Origin: RPRB01 sp035519675
GTDB lineage: Bacteria > Myxococcota > Myxococcia > Myxococcales > Myxococcaceae
Assembly: GCA_035519675.1 (NCBI GenBank)
Contig: DATIWB010000026.1
Location: 22,999-86,998 of the forward strand
Length of the DNA: 64,000 nucleotides
Direction of reading: 5' to 3'
Below are positions 50,758 to 59,425 of this stretch, piece after piece. A program made the position numbers and the translations under genes. Positions within the stretch are counted from its first letter, which is position 1, and every line of letters begins with the position of its first letter. The notes under the pieces were generated by a model. The model was not told the origin of the DNA and searched no databases. It saw only the letters and a program-made list of their open reading frames with translations.

Positions 50758-52512
50758 CTACAGACCCTCCGCCAGCTGCTGCATCCGGGCGAGCACCTCG
50801 TCGGCGCGGAAGGGCTGCGCCCCGCTGCGGGCGAACGAGGTCACGCCCCCTGGCACGTCCACGAACATCCGCAGGACCCGGTAGAGCTGCCCCTGGTGCG
50901 ACAGCTCCAGCACCAGCCCGCGGCGGACCCCAGCGAAGAAGTTCCGGTACACAGGCTCGGCCACCGGATAGAGGAGGTACGGAACGAGGAGCTTGACCGG
51001 TAGCCCCCGTGCCCGGGCGAGCCCGAACGCCTCGCGGGCCACCCCGGCCGAGCTGCCCCAGCTGACCAGCGCGAGCGGCGCGTCCGCCGGGCCCTCGCGC
51101 AGGAAGAGGTCGGCGCGCTCCTGGAGGGGATCGAGCTTTCGGAAGCGCTTCCTGTTCATCGCCGCGTGCACCGCCCCGCTCGCGGTGGGCGCCCCCTTGG
51201 CGTCGTGCTCGATGCCGGCGGCGAGGTAGTTCCCGCCCTTCATTCCGGGGTGGCTGAGGGGGCTCACCCCGGATGGGGTGTCGGCGAAGCGCTGATACCC
51301 CTGGGCCAGCTGCTCGGGGGTGGGCCGGGTCCGCTCCAGCACCTCGAGCCGCGAGACGTCGACGGGGTCCACCGTCTCCTTGCGCTGGGCGATCTCCTGG
51401 TCGGAGAGGATGACCACCGGTGTCTGGTACCTCTCGGCGAGGTTGAAGGCCTCGACAGTGAGCCAGAACGTGTCCTCGACGCTGGTGGGGGCGAGCACCG
51501 GCCGGAGCACGTCACCGTGGGCGCTGAACGCCGCCTGGAAGAGGTCAGCCTGCTCGGGCTTGGTGGGAAGTCCGGTGGACGGCCCGCCGCGCTGTACGTT
51601 GAGGAGCACCAGCGGCAGCTCGGCGATGGAGGCCAGGCCGAGCACCTCGGTCTTCAGCGACATCCCCGGACCGGAGGTGGCGGTCATGGACTTCTTCCCC
51701 GCGAACGAGGCGCCCACCGCCGAGCCCACCCCGCTGATCTCGTCCTCGGCCTGGAGCACCACCCCCCCGTACTTCGGGAGCTCGCGGGAGAGGATCTGCA
51801 TCACCTCGGTGGACGGGGTGATGGGGTAGCCACCGAAGAAGTCGCAGCCGCTGAAGATGGCAGCCGAGGCGCACATCTCGTTCCCGTCGCAGAGGAGCTT
51901 GGGCGTGGCCGCCGCCGGACGAGCGAGCGAACGGGGCGCGGCCAGGGGGTGTTCCGCGGCGAAGGCGATGCCACTGGCCAGCGCCTTCCGGTTGGCCTCG
52001 AATAGCCCCGCGCCCTTCTGGCCGAACTTCTTCTGCAGCCCGCGCTCCAGCGCCTCCTGCGACACGCCGAACCAGCTGCAGAGCGCGCCGAGGACCACGC
52101 TGGTCTTCGCCCGGTCGGTGCCGGCCGAGGACTTGGCCAGCTCCGCCAGCGGGACGCCGATCACCTCGCGTGGCATCCGGCCGGGCGGGGCGAAGTCGGA
52201 CGGAGGCGAACCGGCCTTCGCCTCGTGGATGAGCACGGTGTCGGGCCCGATGGGCAGCTCGGCGCCGAACCGGCGGAAGTCCTCCCAGTTGAGCGCCACC
52301 GCCACGTCCAGCACGCCGCCCGGGTTGGGGATCTTTCGGGTGGAGAGGCGCACGCGGCAGGACGATTCGCCGCCGCGGATCTGGGAGCCGAAGCTCTTGG
52401 TCATCACGGCGTAGAAGCCCTGCGACGAGGCCGCGGCGAGGAGCGACTCTCCCGCGCTCACCACTCCGTCCCCGCCCGAGCCGGCCAGCCCGACGACGAG
52501 ATCCTCGAGCAT
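50758..52512 (-). CDS. korA: 2-oxoacid:ferredoxin oxidoreductase, fused gamma-alpha subunit
   Basis: A 584-residue protein, with the gamma-type domain first ('GLAGSGGDGVVSAGESLLAA', 'SFGSQIRGGESSCRVRLS') and the alpha/pyrimidine-binding domain after about residue 200 ('GGYPITPSTEVMQILSRE' near 225, 'ATSGPGMSLKTEVLGLA'). Together with KorB it oxidizes a 2-oxoacid and CoA to acyl-CoA with reduction of ferredoxin. The order gamma-alpha then beta is the usual KorAB layout. Start at 52512; upstream is a 220-base gap. Confidence 0.92.
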   Translation of the reverse strand: MLEDLVVGLAGSGGDGVVSAGESLLAAASSQGFYAVMTKSFGSQIRGGESSCRVRLSTRKIPNPGGVLDVAVALNWEDFRRFGAELPIGPDTVLIHEAKAGSPPSDFAPPGRMPREVIGVPLAELAKSSAGTDRAKTSVVLGALCSWFGVSQEALERGLQKKFGQKGAGLFEANRKALASGIAFAAEHPLAAPRSLARPAAATPKLLCDGNEMCASAAIFSGCDFFGGYPITPSTEVMQILSRELPKYGGVVLQAEDEISGVGSAVGASFAGKKSMTATSGPGMSLKTEVLGLASIAELPLVLLNVQRGGPSTGLPTKPEQADLFQAAFSAHGDVLRPVLAPTSVEDTFWLTVEAFNLAERYQTPVVILSDQEIAQRKETVDPVDVSRLEVLERTRPTPEQLAQGYQRFADTPSGVSPLSHPGMKGGNYLAAGIEHDAKGAPTASGAVHAAMNRKRFRKLDPLQERADLFLREGPADAPLALVSWGSSAGVAREAFGLARARGLPVKLLVPYLLYPVAEPVYRNFFAGVRRGLVLELSHQGQLYRVLRMFVDVPGGVTSFARSGAQPFRADEVLARMQQLAEGL

Positions 52513-52732
52513 CAGAGGCCTCGCAATGTTGGATGTTGAACTGCGCTGCACGTTCCCGCGTCGGTGCCGGGGATGCAAGCCGCTGGCCTCGTTCCGCACG
52601 GCATACGGCGCATGCTTCGCCAGCTCGGAGCGCGCAGACGGTGCGCGCCGGGGCGTTTTCCAGCGCCGGGGATGCAGCCGCAGCGCGGCGAACGGGGACC
52701 GAGCCGGGCCGACCGGCGGTGCGACTCGGGCC
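52513..52732 (-). promoter_or_regulatory. korAB upstream region with a direct repeat
   Basis: This gap between korA and the regulator gene probably holds the korAB promoter. It contains two near-identical copies of GCCGGGGATGCA(A)GCCGC, at 52566-52583 and 52665-52681, about 99 bases apart in the same orientation. No clear -10/-35 pair was found. Confidence 0.35.
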
Positions 52733-53314
52733 TCAGCTCCTGGGGCGGAGCTTGCCTTCACCCAGTGCCGCGAGGAGCGACGAGAGGTCCACCCGGGCGG
52801 TGCGGAGGAACATCCGGAACGCCCGCTCGGCGCCCGAGGCGAGCGCCGCCAGCTTCTCCAGCCGGGCGAGCCGATCGCGCCCCACTCCGCTGGCCGAGGC
52901 AAGCCGCTTGGCCTCGTCGAGGTCCTTGCGGATGCGGGAGATGAACACGCTCTCTCGCTCCTGGATGACCCGACTCACCATCCGCACCAGGTCGGTCTCG
53001 GCGCGGAAGTGCCAGGCCCCCGTCCCGGGCTGGCGGATGCGCACCACCACGCCCCACCGCTCGAGGTCGCGGACCAGCATCGAGACCGCGCCCTTGCTCA
53101 GCCCCAGCTCCTCTTCGAGCTGGGTGGCGGTCATGGACATGCCGCGGAGGTAGAGCACCGCCCAGACCCGGCCCTGATTGTGCTTGAAGCCCCAGAACTC
53201 GATGACGTTCCCCACCGCGTCGATGGCCAGCGCCTCCCAGCGCGGGAGCCCCGGCGCGGGGTCGGGCGCCGCCAGGCGGGGTGCGTCGGACCAGCTGTAG
53301 CCCTTGGACGGCAT
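52733..53314 (-). CDS. GbsR/MarR-type transcriptional regulator
   Basis: A 193-residue DNA-binding protein. Winged-helix DNA-binding region at about residues 61-95 ('TATQLEEELGLSKGAVSMLV', wing 'VVVRIRQPGTGAWHF'). The preceding 'DAVGNVIEFWGFKHNQGRVW' is the GbsR-like lead helix. It is followed by a long helical C-terminal region. The gene is 14 bases after the polyprenyl synthase gene and is the last gene of the men transcript. The palindrome GTTCAAG-N4-CTTGAAC beside the synthase gene is the natural candidate for its operator; that is inference. Confidence 0.8.
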   Translation of the reverse strand: MPSKGYSWSDAPRLAAPDPAPGLPRWEALAIDAVGNVIEFWGFKHNQGRVWAVLYLRGMSMTATQLEEELGLSKGAVSMLVRDLERWGVVVRIRQPGTGAWHFRAETDLVRMVSRVIQERESVFISRIRKDLDEAKRLASASGVGRDRLARLEKLAALASGAERAFRMFLRTARVDLSSLLAALGEGKLRPRS

Positions 53315-53328
53315 CGTTCGTGGCCTCG

Positions 53329-54300
53329 CTAGCGGAAGGCCGCCCCGAGGCGCCTGGCCCAGTCGGTCAGCTCGTCGGCGCCGGGTGAATCGCGGAGGGG
53401 ACCGAGCGCGTCGAGCGCCGCCTCGATCTCCCGGTCCATGAGGTGGAGCGCGGCGCGAGGCGCGTCGGTGGCGAGCACCGCGACGCCCAGCTCGCGCACC
53501 CGCTCGTCGGCCATCGAGCCGAAGGCCCACAGGTCCTTGATTCGCCGCCGGAGCGGCTCGTCCATCTGCGCGGCGAGGAGGATGGGCAAGGACGGGGTCC
53601 GCGACTTGAAGTCGGCGAAGACCGGCTTGCCCGGGTCGCCGCCGTTGAGGTCCTTGAGGTCGTCGGCGATCTGGAAGGCCACCCCGAGGTGCCGGCCGAA
53701 GGTCTCGAAGCGGCGGGCGACGTCGTCCCTGCCCCCCAGCCGGCCGGCGGCCGCGCCGCAGAAGCCGAACAGCGCGCCGGTCTTGCCCTCCATGATGCCC
53801 CGGAAGCGCTCGACCGAGAGCGAGAGGTCCCCGCGGGCCTCGACCTCGCCGATGGTCGCCCGGGTCATCTCGGCGACCGTCCGCACCGCGGCGAAGGTGA
53901 TCTCCCGGTCCAGCGCCGCCAGCTCGTCGAGGGCGAGGGTCAGCAGGAGGTCCCCTCCCATCACCGCCACCACGTTGCCCCAGAGCGCGTTCACCGTGGG
54001 GCGCCCGCGGCGGTACATGCCGGCGTCCACCACGTCGTCGTGGAGCAGGCTGGCCGAGTGCACCAGCTCCGCGGCCACCGCCACCCGGAGGAGCCCCGCC
54101 TCCGGCGCCCCCGCGGCCAGGCCGAACAGGTGCACCATGGTGGGCCGCACCCGCTTGCCGCCGCTGCCGATGCAGAGGTGCCGGCCGGCGTTGAGCAGCG
54201 TGTCCGACTGGCCCACCTCTCCCGAGCCGTGCGAGAGCACCGACGCGAGGCGCTCCTCGGCAGATTGCAGGAAGCCTGCTGCCTCCGGCGTGGTCTCCAT
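53329..54300 (-). CDS. polyprenyl diphosphate synthase (menaquinone side chain)
   Basis: A 323-residue trans-prenyltransferase. The first Asp-rich site is 'SLLHDDVVDAGMYRRGRPT' and the second 'FQIADDLKDLNGGDPGK'; 'GGKRVRPTMVHLFG' near the start is the IPP-binding region. It makes the long isoprenoid tail that MenA attaches. The residues before the first Asp-rich motif set chain length, but I cannot give a number. The ATG at 54300 is inside the menE-to-synthase gap and only 12 bases from the operator-like palindrome. Confidence 0.9.
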   Translation of the reverse strand: METTPEAAGFLQSAEERLASVLSHGSGEVGQSDTLLNAGRHLCIGSGGKRVRPTMVHLFGLAAGAPEAGLLRVAVAAELVHSASLLHDDVVDAGMYRRGRPTVNALWGNVVAVMGGDLLLTLALDELAALDREITFAAVRTVAEMTRATIGEVEARGDLSLSVERFRGIMEGKTGALFGFCGAAAGRLGGRDDVARRFETFGRHLGVAFQIADDLKDLNGGDPGKPVFADFKSRTPSLPILLAAQMDEPLRRRIKDLWAFGSMADERVRELGVAVLATDAPRAALHLMDREIEAALDALGPLRDSPGADELTDWARRLGAAFR

Positions 54301-54312
54301 CTGGTTCACCCT

Positions 54313-54330
54313 GTTCAAGACTACTTGAAC
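54313..54330. promoter_or_regulatory. palindromic operator-like site 1, GTTCAAG-N4-CTTGAAC
   Basis: GTTCAAGACTACTTGAAC: perfect 7-bp inverted repeats with a 4-nt spacer, overlapping the menE stop codon and ending 12 bases upstream of the polyprenyl synthase start. The same element occurs at 62539-62556. A perfect 14-base match of this kind is very unlikely by chance in 64 kb, more so since it is AT-richer than its surroundings. The gene for a MarR-fold regulator lies just downstream of the synthase. Confidence 0.65.
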
Positions 54331-55820
54331 TCCATCCGCCCCGCCGCGCTTTCTGCGGCGCCCGGCTTTTCGAAGGAACAAGGCCCGCTTGGGGCCGCCA
54401 CGCTGGCCTGCACCGCCGCGCGATCCACCTTCCCCGCCGCGGTGCGAGGGAGCGCCGCCGCCGGGAACACCTCGGCCGGAACCTTGAACGCGGCGAGCCG
54501 GGCGCGCGCCCAGGCCTTGAGTTCCCCCAGCGAGCCGGCCGCCGGTCGGGGGACCACCACCGCCACCGGTACCTGTCCCCACCGCGGGTCGGGACGTCCG
54601 ACGACCGCCACCTCCGCCACCGCAGGGTGGGTGGCGAGCACCGCCTCCACCTCGGCCGGGTACACGTTCTCCCCCCCGGAGAGGATGAGGTCGGTGCGGC
54701 GGGCGAGGACGGTGAGGCGGCCCGCCCGGTCCAGCCGGCCGATGTCCCCGGTGTGGAGCCACCCGCCACGGAGAACCCCGGCGGTGGCAGCGTCGTCGTC
54801 GAGGTAGCCCTGCATGAGGGTGGGTCCGCGGACGGCGATGGTGCCCTCCTCGCCCTCCGGGAGCGCGCGCCCGTCCTCGCCGAGGATCTGGACCTCGAGG
54901 CCGGGGAGCGGCGCGCCCGCGGTGTGGCCGTCCGCCTCGCCGGGCCGCTCGGTGGTGACCTGCGAGCAGGCCTCGGTGAGCCCGTAGGTGAGGAGCACCG
55001 GAATGCCAGCGACGCGCGCCCGCTCGACGAGAGCCCGGGGAACCGGTCCACCACCCACGAGCACCCCGCGGAGCTGCCCACGCTGGAGCCCGGCGTCGAG
55101 GCACTGCTCGAGCGTGCGCGCCACCAGGCTCAGGTGGGTGATGCCCTGGTCGCGGACCGCCGCCACCACCGCCCCCGCGTCGAAGCGGGGATGGAGCACC
55201 AGCGTCGACCCGTCGTGCGCGCAGCGGACCGCGGTGCCGAGACCACCGACGTGGAACAGCGGGAGGTTGCAGAGCCAGCGGTCGGCCGGGTGAGGTCCGA
55301 GGTTCGCGGCCGAGGCCCGCGCCAGCGCGTCGAGGGCACCCACCGACAGCCTCGCGGCCTTGGGCTCCCCGGTGGTGCCGGAGGTGAAGAGCAGCGCCCA
55401 GTCGGCGTCGGCGTGGGAGTCGTCCCCGGGCCAGGGCAGGGCGGCGACGTCCGGCCACCCCTCGAACGGCACGGTTCCGGGGAGCACCTCGCGCCGATCG
55501 GCATCGGCGAGCAGCATCCGGGGATGGGCGCGGTCCACCTGGGCGCGGAGCTCGGGCGGAGCGAGCCGGACGTTGAGCGGCACCAGCGCGGCGCCCAGCC
55601 GGCGGAGGGCAAAGAGGAGGACCACCGTCGAGGGGTGGTTCGCGGCGAGGACCGCCACCCGCTCGCCCCGGCGCACGCTCTGGGACCGCAGGACATCGGC
55701 GACGCGCGCCACCTCCCGGTCGAGCGTGGCCCAGGTCCATTGCCGGTCGAGGGCGACGAGGGCGAGCCCCTCCGGGCGGTGAAGGGCCTGGCGGTGGACG
55801 GGGCATCCGGCGGTCACCAT
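54321..55820 (-). CDS. menE: o-succinylbenzoate-CoA ligase
   Basis: Adenylate-forming enzyme of menaquinone synthesis, 499 residues. AMP-binding motif 'LLFTSGTTGEPKAARLSVGA', 'YGLTEACSQVTTERPGE', 'GWLHTGDIGRLDRAGRLTVLARR' and the C-terminal 'PRTAAGKVDRAAVQ' Lys are all present. Start at 55820 overlaps the menC end by seven bases. Makes OSB-CoA for MenB. Confidence 0.92.
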   Translation of the reverse strand: MVTAGCPVHRQALHRPEGLALVALDRQWTWATLDREVARVADVLRSQSVRRGERVAVLAANHPSTVVLLFALRRLGAALVPLNVRLAPPELRAQVDRAHPRMLLADADRREVLPGTVPFEGWPDVAALPWPGDDSHADADWALLFTSGTTGEPKAARLSVGALDALARASAANLGPHPADRWLCNLPLFHVGGLGTAVRCAHDGSTLVLHPRFDAGAVVAAVRDQGITHLSLVARTLEQCLDAGLQRGQLRGVLVGGGPVPRALVERARVAGIPVLLTYGLTEACSQVTTERPGEADGHTAGAPLPGLEVQILGEDGRALPEGEEGTIAVRGPTLMQGYLDDDAATAGVLRGGWLHTGDIGRLDRAGRLTVLARRTDLILSGGENVYPAEVEAVLATHPAVAEVAVVGRPDPRWGQVPVAVVVPRPAAGSLGELKAWARARLAAFKVPAEVFPAAALPRTAAGKVDRAAVQASVAAPSGPCSFEKPGAAESAAGRMEFK

Positions 55821-56878
55821 CCGGCGACCTCCGGGTCGATGCCCAGGCCGGGCGCGTCGGGGAGGTGGCAGAGGCCGTGAGAGATGGCGTAGCCGCCGGC
55901 GTCCGACTCGAGCAGGTGCCCGGTGGCGAGTCCGTGCGCTGGTCCCTCGAGCGGCAAGGTGCAGGCGAGGTGGGCGGCGCCGGCGCGGGACACTGCCCCG
56001 TCGAGCGCGCTGGTGACCACGACCTCCACCCCCACCTCCCAGGCCAGCGCCGCGTAGCGGCGGGCCCGGAGCACGCCACCCACCACCGGGAGCTTGAAGA
56101 CCAGGACGTCCGCCGCCGGTCGCTTGCCGCCGAACAGGCCCTCGCGCGCGCCGGGGACGCCGATGGACTCGTCGGCCGCGATGCGCGCCAGGGAGCGGAG
56201 CTTGCGGAGGCCCTCGAAATCCGCGGCCGGGACCGGCTGCTCGACGTACTCCAGCCGCGCCGGGGCGAAGGCCTGGAGCCGGGCGCGGGCCTCGGCCTCG
56301 GACCAGGCCCCGTTGCCATCGACGCGGATGCGCACGTTGGGACCCACCGCGGCGCGGACCGCCGCGAGCCGGGCGGCGTCCTGCTCCGCCGGCTGGGCGC
56401 CCACCTTGATCTTCAGGGTGTCGAAGCTCTCGTGGGCCCGCGCCCGGGCCTCGGAGACGAGGGCGTCGATCTCGTCGTCGGTGAGGAGCGCATTGACCCT
56501 CACCGACCGAGGCTCGGCGCCGAGCCAGGTGGCGAGCGGGCTCCCGGCGTGGCGGGCGCCAGCGTCCAGCAGCGCCAGCTCGACGCCGGCACGCGTCGCC
56601 GGGGCCTCGCGGAGAAGGGACATCCTCTGGATGCGGGCGGCGACCTCGTCGGGGCTCCCCGGGGGCGATGTCCCGCGGAGAGCCGAGGCGGCCTCGGTGA
56701 GCGCCGCCCGGGCGCGGTCGGCAGGCTCGGTGCCGAATCCGGGGAGGAGGGTCACCTCACCCAGCCCCTCTCCCAGCCGCAACCAGAAGCCTTCGACGCC
56801 GGCCCGCATCCCGGCCCCGGTGGAGAGCGAGGAGCGGAAGCGGAGCGCCCGCGGGCGGATGAGCAGCTCGGTCGTCAC
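55814..56878 (-). CDS. menC: o-succinylbenzoate synthase
   Basis: Enolase-superfamily enzyme, 354 residues, GTG start at 56878 overlapping the menA stop. Catalytic Lys pair in 'DTLKIKVGAQ', Mg ligands in 'IRVDGNGAWS', 'YVEQPVP' and 'AADESIGVPG', and the second acid/base Lys in 'VFKLPVVGG'. Dehydrates SHCHC to OSB. Its tail overlaps menE. Confidence 0.92.
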   Translation of the reverse strand: MTTELLIRPRALRFRSSLSTGAGMRAGVEGFWLRLGEGLGEVTLLPGFGTEPADRARAALTEAASALRGTSPPGSPDEVAARIQRMSLLREAPATRAGVELALLDAGARHAGSPLATWLGAEPRSVRVNALLTDDEIDALVSEARARAHESFDTLKIKVGAQPAEQDAARLAAVRAAVGPNVRIRVDGNGAWSEAEARARLQAFAPARLEYVEQPVPAADFEGLRKLRSLARIAADESIGVPGAREGLFGGKRPAADVLVFKLPVVGGVLRARRYAALAWEVGVEVVVTSALDGAVSRAGAAHLACTLPLEGPAHGLATGHLLESDAGGYAISHGLCHLPDAPGLGIDPEVAGW

Positions 56879-57783
56879 CCGCCCCCCAGCCAGGCCCCGA
56901 GGGCGAGCAGCACTCCGAACACCGCCTGGAACCCGGCGGTGGTGCCCAGGGCGGGGTTCAGCGCCGCGCCGGTCGTGCCGAGCACCCGCGACAGCGGCGG
57001 CCAGGCCAGCGGCGTGGCCAGCAGCGCGAGGAGCACCGGCCACCGCGCCCAGCCCATCGCCACCATCAGCGCGGGCATGGCCAGGGCGAGGAGGAGCAGG
57101 GTCAGGTACTCGGCCCGCCCGAAGCCACGGCCGAAGCGGACGACGAGGGTGTGCTTTCCCGCGCGAGCGTCCGTCTCCATGTCCCGCAGGTTGTTGACCA
57201 CCAGGATCATCGTTCCGGTGGCGCCGATGGCCACCGCCGCAGGCCAGACCGCCGGGACCAGCTGGAGCGCCTGGGCGTAGAAAGTGCCCGGCACGGCCAC
57301 CAGCCCGAAGAAGACCATCACGAAGAGGTCCCCGAGCCCGTTGTACCCCAGCGGGTATGGCCCACCGGTGTAGGCCCAGCCGGCGAGCACCGAGGCGAGG
57401 CCGATGACCACGAATGGCCAGCCGCCCCGCACCACCAGGGAGACCCCCACCACCACCGCCAGGGCGAAGCACGCCGCGCCGGCGGCGAGCACCGTCTGCG
57501 GCGCGATGAGCCCGCTCTGGGTGACCCGGGCGGGGCCGACCCGCTGGTGCGTGTCCGCGCCCTTACGGAAGTCGTAGTAGTCGTTGGTGAGGTTGGTGCC
57601 GATCTGGATCAGCACCGCCCCGCCGAGCGCGGCCAGCGCCGGCCATGGCACCGCCATTCCCTTCCCCAGCGCCAGCCCCGTCCCCACCACCACCGGAACC
57701 ACGGCGGCGGTGAGGGTCTTCGGCCGGGCGGCGAGGAGCCAGGTCCGGAGCGAGGGGGAGGCGGTGGGGGCGGCGGTGGTCAC
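56875..57783 (-). CDS. menA: 1,4-dihydroxy-2-naphthoate polyprenyltransferase
   Basis: UbiA-family membrane enzyme, 302 residues with eight or nine helices. The two Asp motifs are 'NLTNDYYDFRKGADTHQRVG' and 'NNLRDMETDARAGKHTL'. GTG start at 57783 overlaps the menB stop; a longer frame upstream has no membrane or family character. Attaches the polyprenyl tail and decarboxylates DHNA. Confidence 0.93.
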   Translation of the reverse strand: MTTAAPTASPSLRTWLLAARPKTLTAAVVPVVVGTGLALGKGMAVPWPALAALGGAVLIQIGTNLTNDYYDFRKGADTHQRVGPARVTQSGLIAPQTVLAAGAACFALAVVVGVSLVVRGGWPFVVIGLASVLAGWAYTGGPYPLGYNGLGDLFVMVFFGLVAVPGTFYAQALQLVPAVWPAAVAIGATGTMILVVNNLRDMETDARAGKHTLVVRFGRGFGRAEYLTLLLLALAMPALMVAMGWARWPVLLALLATPLAWPPLSRVLGTTGAALNPALGTTAGFQAVFGVLLALGAWLGGG

Positions 57784-58598
57784 GGGCGGCGCGGAAACTT
57801 CGAGAAGTCGGGGTTGCGCCGCTCCACGTACGCGTTCCGGCCTTCCTGGGCCTCGGCGGACATGTAGTAGAGCAAGGTGGCGTTGCCGGCGAGTTCCTGG
57901 ATCCCGGCCTGACCGTCGAGGTCGGCGTTGAAGCTCGACTTGAGCAGGCGGAGCGCGAGCGGGCTGAGCTGCAGCATCTCCTGGCACCAGCGGACCGTCT
58001 CCGCCTCGAGCTCGCCCAGGGGGACCACGGTGTTGACCAGCCCCATCTGGAGCGCCTGCTGGGCGTCGTACTGCCGGCAGAGGAACCAGATCTCCCGCGC
58101 CTTCTTCTGGCCGACGAGGGAGGCGAGGTAGCTGGCGCCGAAGCCACCGTCGAAGCTGCCCACCCGAGGACCGGTCTGGCCGAAGCGGGCGTTGTCCGCG
58201 GCGATGGTCAGGTCGCAGACCACGTGGAGCACGTGCCCCCCGCCGATGGCGTAGCCGGCCACCATCGCCACCACCGGCTTGGGCAGCGAGCGGATCTGCT
58301 TCTGCAGATCGAGCACGTTCAGCCGGGGGACGCCGTCGTTCCCGACGTACCCCTCGTTGCCGCGGATGCGCTGGTCACCGCCGGAGCAGAAGGCCTGTTC
58401 GCCCGCGCCGGTGAGGATGACCACGCCCACCGAGGGATCCTCGCGGGCGTCATTGAACGCGGAGCTCATCTCGAACAGCGTCTGGGGCCGGAACGCGTTC
58501 CGGACCTCGGGCCGGTTGATGGTGATCTTCGCGATGCCGTTCCATTTCTCGTAGACGATGTCCTTGTCGTCCCGGACCTTCTTCCAGTCTGCCTTCAT
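57780..58598 (-). CDS. menB: 1,4-dihydroxy-2-naphthoyl-CoA synthase
   Basis: Crotonase-fold enzyme, 272 residues, starting 'MKADWKKVRDDKDIVYEKW' at 58598. Has 'FCSGGDQRIRG', the oxyanion region 'VAGYAIGGGHVLHVVCDLTI' and the conserved 'QTGPRVGSFDGGFGASYLA' typical of MenB. The C terminus 'RNPDFSKFPRRP' also fits. Overlaps menH by one base. Confidence 0.95.
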   Translation of the reverse strand: MKADWKKVRDDKDIVYEKWNGIAKITINRPEVRNAFRPQTLFEMSSAFNDAREDPSVGVVILTGAGEQAFCSGGDQRIRGNEGYVGNDGVPRLNVLDLQKQIRSLPKPVVAMVAGYAIGGGHVLHVVCDLTIAADNARFGQTGPRVGSFDGGFGASYLASLVGQKKAREIWFLCRQYDAQQALQMGLVNTVVPLGELEAETVRWCQEMLQLSPLALRLLKSSFNADLDGQAGIQELAGNATLLYYMSAEAQEGRNAYVERRNPDFSKFPRRP

Positions 58599-59425
58599 CA
58601 GCCTTGCTCCCCTCGCTCGCTGTCCACGAGCGGCCGTTCGATCCACGGAGCCGAGAGGAACGAGGTCACCTCGCGGGCCCACTCCTCCGGCGACTCCAAA
58701 TGTGGCGCGTGCCCCGCGCCGGGGAAGACGTGTCCCCAGACCAGCGGCATCTCCGCCGCCATCGCCCGGGCGATGCCGGTGAACTTCGGGTCTGCGCCAC
58801 CCGAGAGCAGCAGGGTGGGCGCGCGCACCGTCCAGAGCCGCGTCCAGTAGCTGGGCTGAGCGCCGAGCGAGAGCGCGCGCAGCGAGCCGGCCAGCGCCTC
58901 GGGCCGGTGCGAGAGCCGGCGCTCGCGGAGGTGTGCGCGCAGCTCCTGGGGAATGCTTCGCAGCCCGTCGAACAGCGGCAGCGCCTCCCAGCGCCGGACG
59001 AAGGCCTCGAGCCCGTCCCGCTCGATGACCTGGGCCAGCGCGGCGTCGTCGCGGCGGCGCTCGCCCCGGTCTCGCCGCCGGCGAAGGCCGGGGCTACCCG
59101 ATTCCAGGACCAGCCGCCTCACCCGCTCCGGGGCGCGGAGGCACAGCCCCAGCGCCACCCGGGCGCCGAGCGAGTACCCCGCGACGTCCACCCGCTCCAG
59201 CCGGCGCGAGTCGAGCAGCGCCAGCAGCGCCTCGATCGTCCCATCGAAGGTGGTGTCCCCGGCGATGGGGCTCTCGCCGTGCCCCGGGAGATCCGGCGCG
59301 ACAACGCCGAAGCGCGGCCCGAGCAGCGGTCGCAGGTGGTTCCAGGCATCCCGGTTCCCGGTGAACCCGTGGAGCAGGAGCAGGGGCGAACCTTCACCCC
59401 ATGTGGTGTGGGCGAGCAGGCTCAT
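58598..59425 (-). CDS. menH: SHCHC synthase, alpha/beta hydrolase MenH
   Basis: 2-succinyl-6-hydroxy-2,4-cyclohexadiene-1-carboxylate synthase, 275 residues. Alpha/beta hydrolase marks: 'LLLLHGFTGNRDAWNHL', nucleophile 'VAGYSLGARVALGL', acid near 'LLLSGGADPKFT' and His in 'FPGAGHAPHLESPEEW'. The family is diverse, but position between menD and menB makes the assignment sure. ATGA overlap with menD. Confidence 0.9.
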   Translation of the reverse strand: MSLLAHTTWGEGSPLLLLHGFTGNRDAWNHLRPLLGPRFGVVAPDLPGHGESPIAGDTTFDGTIEALLALLDSRRLERVDVAGYSLGARVALGLCLRAPERVRRLVLESGSPGLRRRRDRGERRRDDAALAQVIERDGLEAFVRRWEALPLFDGLRSIPQELRAHLRERRLSHRPEALAGSLRALSLGAQPSYWTRLWTVRAPTLLLSGGADPKFTGIARAMAAEMPLVWGHVFPGAGHAPHLESPEEWAREVTSFLSAPWIERPLVDSERGEQG

